A DNA stretch of 64,000 nucleotides from Quillaja saponaria (lineage: Eukaryota > Streptophyta > Magnoliopsida > Fabales > Quillajaceae): NCBI GenBank assembly GCA_029379385.1, contig CM055609.1:5022001-5086000 (forward strand), given 5' to 3'. Shown here one piece after another: positions 59,501-64,000 of this stretch. Each line of letters opens with the position of its first letter. Positions within the stretch are counted from its first letter, which is position 1. The notes under the pieces are model-generated. The model did no database searches, was not told where the DNA came from, and saw only the letters and a list, made by a program, of their open reading frames with translations. The position numbers and the translations under genes are program-made.

Positions 59501-60809
59501 AGTTAAAATAAAAAATATATTACAATACATGGAGAGATAAATTAAGGCATAATGGCAGCTACAAAAGTGGGATAGAAAGTTAACATTTTAAAATATAGGA
59601 TTTAACTAAAATATCGTTACAATGCTAAAACTAAATTGGCTCTAATACGGTTTAATGAGAAATAAAATTGTCTCACCGAAACAAGGAATCCCCTCAGTAT
59701 ATAGTAAGTATAGATGCAACAAAGTTTCCATCCAAAATAATGAAACTGCACAGATTTTCACCTGCTAAATTGCTCAATAGATACAATTGCAGCTAAAGAG
59801 AGACTCCCATTTGGTGTTCTGCTATCAATAGTCTGCTCTGCCATGAATATTTCTTCTATGTCTTGAAATTCTAAACCATTTCCAGGATCAGGCAGTTTAC
59901 TTAGACCAGATTTAACAATCGGAGAAGTCACATCGTTTAAAAAATTTTGGGTCTTCAACAGCCATAAGTTCAATTTTTCTTGCACCAAACCTGTCAAAAG
60001 TTTAAGCCAAGAAATAGCAATAAAATCAGTCATCTTATTATATAATTCACCGTAAAAGCACTTATGTGTAATCATCTGTTTACTTTGACAGTTTAATCTC
60101 AATGAATAGATAGATTGTCTGAGTACTACCACCAGAATAGAAAATTAAAAAGAGTTTCTCAATGAAGGTCATGCATATATTTCTTCTGTTCGATGCAACA
60201 AAGCCTATGCATGAGCGAGACACACACTTTCCCAGGCAGGGGGCAGACACACACTTTCCCAATTATAATGTGTTAGATATAAGCAATGCCCCAACATACG
60301 GTCCCTCTTTTGATATCAATATTATGCAACGATTGATTTTGGAGCCTTTTTGTTACAAAATGAAGTGAGAGAAACTCCTAAAGCAGAATATTATGAAATA
60401 TGCGCAAGGCAATCTTACAGCACAGCAGATTAGGAAGTTTCGAACTATAATTAGTTAACTATATCCATTGTGATTTATAAAAAATAAGCATCCGACATAT
60501 CACTAGAACCCTTGGTGGGTCGGGGTTAAACTCTATGTTCAGAAACAAAGAGATACAAAACATAATGAATTTCTTATTTTCTTATTACATGGCTTTTCAA
60601 AATAAAAGTGGCAAACACTTACTGGTATTTATGTCATTTAGCTTCCATCCATCCCCCAAAGACTGCCCCCCGAGCTTAAAAGGAAACTTGTGCTCTGAAA
60701 CTATTCTTGCAGGATATCCAAATTTATAAAAGTTTCTACGGGAAGAAATCAAACAATTGGGTGTAGCAGGCGATGCTTTCAACTGAAAAATGAGAGATGT
60801 TGAGACCAT
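38518..60809 (-). CDS. DUF639 family protein, probably plastid membrane; two copia insertions and a 1-nt frameshift
   Basis: Eleven exons: 60623-60809, 59762-59990, 58675-58822, 51693-51791, 44935-45092, 44110-44275, 43455-43591, 41842-42529, 40321-40433, 39264-39520, 38518-38814. Total about 825 aa, the size I recall for Arabidopsis At1g71240. The N-terminus is Ser/Lys/Arg-rich and transit-peptide-like. DUF639 landmarks are APAISGLADRSTAYNLFKAL, KVHEGRRSYQIREFPQLSEE and VYGAHKGNERARTSAANSI. Two hydrophobic regions near 629-663 and 728-757 suggest membrane spans; the C-terminus is Lys/Ser-rich. The function of DUF639 is unknown. Exon 39264-39520 carries one surplus base in a T run (39402-39404 on +). 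It turns the conserved ITIRDQPPSNTIQ into a stop, and with it ignored all phases close. Introns 3 (6,883 bp) and 4 (6,600 bp) each hold a full-length copia element. Exon 4 between them is 99 nt, phase 0 at both ends. Confidence 0.85.
41809..41823. repeat. G-rich tract in intron 8
   Basis: GGAGAGGGGGGGGGG-type run just 3' of the exon 8 donor on the minus strand (about 20 bp away). Simple sequence only. Confidence 0.7.
43534..43557. repeat. 24-bp direct repeat, exonic copy
   Basis: ATCCATCCCTTGTAAGATCC plus AATC lies inside DUF639 exon 7 (coding, minus strand). An identical copy sits in the adjoining intron. Confidence 0.95.
43664..43687. repeat. 24-bp direct repeat, intronic copy
   Basis: Perfect copy of exon 7 sequence at 43534-43557, placed 130 bp away in intron 6. 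Flanking bases differ, so only this short piece was copied. Confidence 0.95.
45636..45755 (-). repeat. Copia A 3' LTR
   Basis: 120 bp, identical base for base to the LTR at 50736-50855. Contains the 16-bp perfect palindrome CTAGTATATATACTAG. Confidence 0.97.
45756..45764 (-). other. Copia A polypurine tract
   Basis: GAGGGGGAG on the minus strand, directly before the 3' LTR and overlapping the gag-pol stop codon. Primer for plus-strand synthesis. Confidence 0.9.
45763..50160 (-). CDS. Copia A gag-pol polyprotein (intact ORF, 1465 aa)
   Basis: One uninterrupted frame. Domains in order: UBN2-type gag (about 35-230); CCHC zinc knuckle (268-281, CX2CX4HX4C); aspartic protease DSGAS (365-369); integrase with an HHCC zinc finger (508-541) and the catalytic triad D567, D630, E666 (D-D35-E); reverse transcriptase with the first catalytic aspartate at D1064 and YVDD at 1149-1152; RNase H beginning near YTDADWAG (1310-1317) and ending with ADIFTKGL. 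The frame is complete, but residue 1072 is Arg in FLHRDL, where copia RTs and copy B have Gly. Activity is therefore possible but not certain. Expressed as virus-like-particle proteins for element replication. The leader (50161-50735) is GC-rich and upstream of the ATG. Confidence 0.95.
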   Translation of the reverse strand: MSEEVVSPGNGSSGSRSRVGISNDNPSLQISPMKFDGNNFLAWSRSCLLFIQARGLYGYVIGSKRKPADGDPLLESWISENSLVMSWLINSMQPQISRGYLLLDSADKMWTALCQTYSQVGNDIQVFELRKKLHETKQGELTIAQYFAELSGLWQELDYYQEYQPVHPADAASYKKVVDKERVYDFLAGLNLEYDQIRVQVLGRDPFPNLRQTYAYVQQEESRRIAMLHVVTHERSAMVATPIPKESKGVHTRGIEIARGSDKDDLQCDYCGKTRHTRDTCWKLHGRPTRGRGGRFVGPPRSRAHVSDTVESSPSTESSALNPEEMQHLRRLMAKLDGCPSTSAASSHHALGTHSTTDSEPWIIDSGASDHMTGTSRNFSTYFPCSGKDKVRVADGSLSTISGKGSIQCTPTLPLSSVLHVPKFSMNLLSISSITRDLNCQAIFDSCCCKFQELGTGRTIGYGKEQDGLYLLEYGPSILANTVGTVASSQSLQSSASITSQQQLVQWHRRLGHPSFLVLGNMFPDLLKHCTMNNLLCDACEFAKHKRASYPLLNNKSTTPFALIHSDVWGPSRVVSLSGYKWFVTFIDFFSRTTWVYLLRAKNEVFTCFQMFHKLVCTQFDCKVKILRSDNGTEYTEGNFQKYLRDHGIMHQTSCVDTSAQNGTAERKNRHLLEVARSLMFTMNVPKAYWGDAVLSAAYLINRMSLRTLDFNTPLDVLQGNCSFVVPPKVFGCVCFVHEHGKNISKLDHRALKCIFIGYSATQKGYKCYHPPTRKTYVSMDVTFHESNPYFSTTPFQGESNSEEEVSYGSKGEWLPELLIEDRMKEKEDEAKQDESILEEERNNEIHTRLAKPDLLKYSRRCRQHGKIAIEPALPSQEFSPDPASMPVHPCKSPDAIPSSNTPHDSPVIDDTNLPIAIRKEVRTCTHHPISNHVSYKSLSPSYRAFVSTLSSVSIPQDWKEALADPKWEDAMVEEMKALSKNDTWELASLPHGKRAISCKWVFTIKRKADGTIERYKARLVARGFTQTYGVDYQETFAPVAKMNSIRVLISCAANLGWDLQQLDVKNAFLHRDLAEEVYMEIPLGFSCQKTEGKVCKLKKSLYGLKQSPRAWFDRFQKAMISFGYQQSNADHTMFVKHCHGRITILIVYVDDIVVTGDNPAEVSKLKSHLAKEFEIKDLGKLCYFLGIEVAHSDRGIFLSQRQYVLDLLEETGMLGCRPATTPIETNHKLQSGDGEYVDRERYQRLVGRLIYLSHTRPDIAYAVSVVSQFMHDPRSDHLDAVHRILRYLKSAPGKGLLFENNRSLKLEAYTDADWAGSLDDRRSTSGYCTFVGGNLVSWRSKKQTVVSRSSAEAEYRAMAHGTCELLWLKKLMEELRLSWEKPLLLYCDNTAAINIAHNPVQHDRTKHIEIDRHFIKEKLDSRLICIPFVRSESQLADIFTKGLSSLVFHSIVCKMGMRDIYAPS
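50723..50735 (-). other. Copia A primer-binding site
   Basis: TGGTATCAGAGCC directly next to the 5' LTR, complementary to the 3' end of plant initiator tRNA-Met. Confidence 0.95.
50736..50855 (-). repeat. Copia A 5' LTR
   Basis: 120 bp; no difference from the 3' LTR. It carries the element's promoter by family knowledge; the AT-rich palindrome CTAGTATATATACTAG could supply the TATA element. Confidence 0.97.
51511..51688. repeat. 89-bp perfect tandem duplication beside exon 4
   Basis: Units 51511-51599 and 51600-51688 are identical. The second unit ends four bases short of DUF639 exon 4 (51693-51791), so the first bases of intron 4 and its donor (GTTCGA) lie just outside the duplication. Each unit contains, on the minus strand, a pyrimidine-rich stretch ending CTTGTAGCAG that resembles a 3' splice site. 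Confidence 0.96.
52612..52903 (+). mobile_element. 5'-truncated LINE (L1-type) 3' end with target duplication
   Basis: About 254 bp (52631-52884) flanked by a 19-bp direct repeat with one mismatch (GTTTCAACGAGAAAGTGTT at 52612-52630; GTTTCAAGGAGAAAGTGTT at 52885-52903). Inside, in shifting frames, lie the hallmarks of the C-terminus of plant LINE ORF2: ENRLWWFGHIQHSPVD, then KRGRGTPRIIWGEVLEKDM, then HCEWRKIIHS. It ends in the typical LINE tail TTTAAGGCTTAGTTGTG. Stops and frameshifts show it is dead. Lies in intron 3 of the DUF639 gene. Confidence 0.8.
53094..53214 (+). repeat. Copia B 5' LTR
   Basis: 121 bp, TG...CA. Differs from its partner at one base (A versus G in GTAATAAGG/GTAGTAAGG). 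Palindrome CTAGTATATATACTAG at 53147-53162. Confidence 0.97.
53215..53227 (+). other. Copia B primer-binding site
   Basis: TGGTATCAGAGCC adjoining the 5' LTR; initiator tRNA-Met type. Confidence 0.95.
53251..53310 (+). repeat. Leader minisatellite of copia B
   Basis: Two full 21-bp units (CTCCGTTGACCGCCGCAGAGC and a variant) plus a partial third unit (CGCCGTTGATCGGCG) just after the primer site. Element A has one unit fewer at the matching place (about 50650-50705). Confidence 0.85.
53811..58221 (+). pseudogene. Copia B gag-pol, disrupted
   Basis: Matches the A polyprotein but is not translatable as one chain. Lesions relative to A: a stop at codon 29 (53895-53897, CAA to TAA); a one-base deletion near 56524-56526 between integrase and RT; a stop where A has Trp (56996-56998, TGG to TAG) in RT; and a one-base deletion near 57541-57547 between RT and RNase H. 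It also has a 15-bp in-frame duplication near 54850-54880. The longest open pieces are 53907-56753 and 57568-58221. An ATG at 53907 (codon 33 of A) could restart gag. Sites that are odd in A are conventional here (Gly in FLHGDL). Confidence 0.93.
58220..58228 (+). other. Copia B polypurine tract
   Basis: GAGGGGGAG immediately before the 3' LTR, overlapping the final stop codon of pol as in A. Confidence 0.9.
58229..58349 (+). repeat. Copia B 3' LTR
   Basis: 121 bp, one substitution from the 5' LTR, followed by the target duplication CGATG. Confidence 0.97.
60218..60261. repeat. 17-bp direct repeat in intron 1 of the DUF639 gene
   Basis: AGACACACACTTTCCCA occurs at 60218-60234 and again at 60245-60261, with a G-rich spacer. 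Non-coding. Confidence 0.93.
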
Positions 60810-61667
60810 TCTATATCTTTTTTTATGGGTTTTCAAGATTTAAGCTTGGAGCTCATAATCAGAGCTTCAGCATGAGAAAGGAGTTGGATTGAAACTAAAA
60901 GAAGAGAAGTGAAGAGTAGCAGATGAAAGATAGAATTTTTGCTGGTGAAAATTGGAAAGGAAGACTTTTTATTTCTGGGAATCAATGATGCAACTTCCTT
61001 TCTTCGCGACTATACCCCAACTTCAATTTTAACGAACGTGGTTCACGGCCGAGCTGGGTCAATACGCTCTGATGTGCTCTTAGATTTGCAAGGTTGAAAA
61101 ATGAAACTTGAATGCAGGTGTGGAAGTAGCAGTCTAGCAGATAGTCAGATTCTTCGGCTGCCTAACAATTAAATGATAAACAAAACGAAAAAATATCTTT
61201 GATAAAAATGTCAATTCGTTTCTACAATAATTCAAGTGCATGAGTGATTGCTCTTTTATTCTTTTTTAAGTTTGGGGCACCATAAAATTGTATAAAACAT
61301 ATATATTTATAAGTAATTATTATTATCACTATTAACTAACATTATTTTTTTCAATCTAACTACAAACTTTTGGTGAACTATAATATAATAAAATTATCTC
61401 AAGGTTAGTTCCAAATCTTATTTGACGTAAATTAATTTGAATATATTCACCACAAAATATATATATATAAATAAAAAATTTAACACAAAATTCTCAAAAG
61501 TTCTAATTTTTCATAAATTTACAATGAACTAAGAAAAATGAATTTAAAAGAATAATTATCTTTAAATGGCATTGCTTATTGCAACCCTTTTTATAGTCCA
61601 CAAAAAATATAGAAAAACAGCAAACTATGAGCGAGAAGAAGGAAGCAAGAACGCCATAAAATAACCC
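60810..61667. promoter_or_regulatory. Bidirectional promoter region (DUF639 / fibrillin)
   Basis: 858 bp between the start codons of two divergent genes. The half nearer the fibrillin gene is very AT-rich, with a TATA-like TTTTTATAG near 61588-61596. The DUF639 side is less AT-rich. No specific operator can be assigned. Confidence 0.4.
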
Positions 61668-63964
61668 ATGGCCTTATCTTCTCGCTCCCTTCCTTCAATC
61701 CTAAGCTTCACACAGCAACCCACCACAAATTCAGCTCCAAAACTCCTCCATTGCCATAATGCTCCACTCAATATTACCTATCGCTTTCCAATCAAACACA
61801 TCACCCACAAAGTCTCAAACACCCCTGCCTCTGAGAAATGGAGGGCCAAAGTTTCCTTCTTTCCTGCTTTCTTGAACAAGGGGAAAGATGCTAAAGCCCT
61901 AAAAGAAGAGCTTCTTGAGGCCATTGCACCATTAGATCGTGGGGCTGCTGCCACCCCTGAAGATCAGCAAAGAATTGATCAGGTTTGCTAAAGTTCGATT
62001 TTTTATTATACTGAAAAGTGAAAAGGCTCAAAACTGAGTCATATTCTAGCATTCCCTTAATATCTCAGTAGAGTTGGGATGGCCGCAATTCCAATTGTTC
62101 ACATGCATCTTTATTTTTGATTCTTGGAATTTATTTCTAAATAGATTGCACGCAAACTTGAAGCAGTTAATCCGATAAAGGAACCGCTAAAATCAGATTT
62201 ACTGAACGGGAAATGGGAGCTTATATACACTACTTCAAGTTCAATTCTGCAAACCCAGGTAATTGATTCTTCTCATTTATCTATTATAACTATATTTGCT
62301 TTCATGTATATTTGTACGGTCATGTGAGGCAGTAAATCTTTCAATAGATAAAAATAATAACAAACACTCACAATATTTAATTTTGTCAATTTGTATTTAC
62401 ATATTTGAGTCATGACTTGCATAACTTGGTTTCCATGGAGCACACTTTGAAATAAGTCATTCTGTACTTGGTTTCGTTTATTTGTCTGTCTTCATTACTG
62501 TAGCCAAGTTTGGTCTAATATAAATTGAATAAAGCCGACTATAATGGAAATATCTCCTTGTGCCTGTCATCCCTTCAGCATCAGCTTCAACTAGTAGCTT
62601 TGCTAAGTTTTGTACTTACACTCCCCCTTGAGGAAACTGCATGAAGGCTGTAGCTTCTCGTAATTTTATTTTTTTGGTAGAATAGCTTCTATAAATAAAG
62701 TTCACAAAATTTTCAAATAATCCTTCAGGTACATAAAAGGTAATTAATTAAAACTTACTGGAATTATTTTGTTTAGATTTCTAGTTTGCAAGGTTAGATC
62801 ATTCCTAGTATAGAACTTTAATTATCATTTGTTTAATTACTTATCTTTTGAAATTAAGTAAGGTCATTTGCATACTCTTTCTTTATAGTGCTCGTTCTTA
62901 TATTTTAGATGGTGCAAACTAGAGCTGTTCAATTGTTGCTCCTAAATACTGAACTCATTTAAAAATAATGTTATGATAGCGGCCCAAGTTTTTGAGATCA
63001 TCTACAAATTATCAAGCAATCAATTCGGATACACTCAGGGCCCAGAACATGGAGTCTTGGCCATTCTTTAACCAGGTAATATTCATTGAGACAATGAGTG
63101 TTTTTTCGAACAATGAAACATACTTGAACCTATGAAGATCATTATTTGAAAATGATGAAAAGAAAAGAGAAAGGCGAAGCAAACACTGATACATTCTTGC
63201 TCTAAGATTTTCCTATCAAAACCATCATTTTGTAGGTGACAGCAGATTTAACACCTCTGAATGCAAGAAAAGTGGCTGTCAAATTTGATTTCTTCAAAAT
63301 TGCAAGTTTGGTAAGTATTCTTGGTTTTGGTGGTTGTTGTTGAAATTTAAATTATTCAAAATTTTATTTAGTTTTAGCATTAGTACTGTGTGGGGATCTT
63401 ATTTTGGTATCTTCAAATGCTACATATGGCATGAGCTGCCCAGTTATCTTAAAAACTGCCCCATCTTTGAAGAAGGTGAGATCTCTCAATTATCTAATAT
63501 GAAAGCAAGATAGTTTGTGAGTTCAAAAGAGAACCGTCTTTATCTTAAGATCAGAGTACTTATGATGTCTCGATATGTACTAGTTTATTATCACCTGATA
63601 TGTTGTATGGTATACAGATACCAATTAAGGCACCTGAAAGAGCCCGTGGTGAATTGGAAATAACATATTTGGATGAAGAACTGAGGTAAGTTGATGCACT
63701 GAAATTACTGGATGACACTTTTGATCATTAAGTCACACATCCCATGGAAAAAATATGTTTATGGAGAGGAACACAAACTGACAAAGTCCCCAGAGTATGT
63801 TTATGGAGTCGAAAAAATGCTTTAAGATGATAAATGACTCAATATAAACATGTTTATGGACAGATTTATAGCTTATGTTTGATTTTTGCAGGGTATCAAG
63901 AGGTGATAAAGGAAACTTGTTCATCTTGAAAATGATTGATCCATCTTACCGGGTTCCTGTATGA
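61668..63964 (+). CDS. Plastid-lipid-associated protein / fibrillin (FBN3-like)
   Basis: Six exons: 61668-61982, 62145-62258, 62980-63075, 63236-63310, 63618-63685, 63892-63964. Phases close to 246 aa with a TGA stop, so the gene is complete here. The N-terminal ~60 residues are Ser/Thr/His-rich and look like a chloroplast transit peptide. The rest is the PAP_fibrillin (lipocalin-like) domain: [29 protein letters not shown]-type block (here [12 protein letters not shown]), [14 protein letters not shown], and the C-terminal [17 protein letters not shown]. Fibrillins associate with plastoglobules and thylakoids and bind lipids; the short length and C-terminus fit the FBN3 (PAP4/PAP5) group. All introns are GT-AG. 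The ATG chosen is the first after the TATA-like site. Confidence 0.9.
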
Positions 63965-64000
63965 TATGTTGATCACACTGCAGTAGTTCTAGTTGCCTGG

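Noticed and set aside
1..64000. CRISPR arrays, rRNA genes, bacterial-type operons
   Set aside because: Nothing of the kind was seen; this is plant nuclear sequence.

Overview
The window is nuclear DNA of a eudicot plant. Genes have many short exons with GT-AG introns. Gaps between genes are very AT-rich. The protein families (p24 cargo receptors, RETICULATA-related, plastid rhomboid, fibrillin, ELO-type elongases) are those of land plants, and the window holds full-length Ty1/copia retrotransposons that use the plant initiator tRNA-Met primer site. The species cannot be named from the sequence. Names come from protein families recognised by eye; no database search was run. Exon joins were worked out by hand from splice sites, reading phase and remembered homologues.

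Layout. 1-341 (+): 3' end of a p24-delta cargo receptor. 1809-3328 (-): F-box/LRR gene with a one-base insertion that breaks its frame. 4.5-10.1 kb: AT-rich gap with several short tandem repeats. 10097-10909 and 14644-15465 (-): two tandem, intronless ELO-like fatty-acid elongase paralogues. 16498-21377 (-): eight-exon RETICULATA-related (DUF3411) plastid protein. 22725-23615 (+): intronless RING-H2 ubiquitin ligase with an N-terminal zinc ribbon. 24496-28338 (+): nine-exon plastid rhomboid protease, RBL10-like. 29796-34555 (-): five-exon membrane protein of the DUF7036/proline-rich type. 34.6-38.5 kb: AT-rich gap. 38518-60809 (-): eleven-exon DUF639 gene stretched over 22 kb by two copia insertions, with a second one-base frameshift. 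61668-63964 (+): six-exon fibrillin (PAP_fibrillin, FBN3-like), complete in the window.

The most striking structure is inside the DUF639 gene. Two closely related 5.2-kb copia elements with very short LTRs (120/121 bp) sit in neighbouring introns in opposite orientations. Each has its own 5-bp target duplication. Between them lies a 99-nt exon that could be skipped without changing frame, with an 89-bp perfect tandem duplication almost touching its splice donor. The element lying along the gene's sense strand has identical LTRs and an unbroken 1465-codon ORF. The opposing copy has two stops and two frameshifts but only one difference between its LTRs. A 5'-truncated LINE with a 19-bp target duplication lies between them. 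A pre-mRNA across this region could fold into a multi-kb hairpin with the small exon in its loop.

The genes do not form an operon-like unit. Four of them (RETICULATA-related, RBL10-like, DUF639, fibrillin) look plastid-targeted, and the DUF639 and fibrillin genes are head to head with start codons 858 bp apart.
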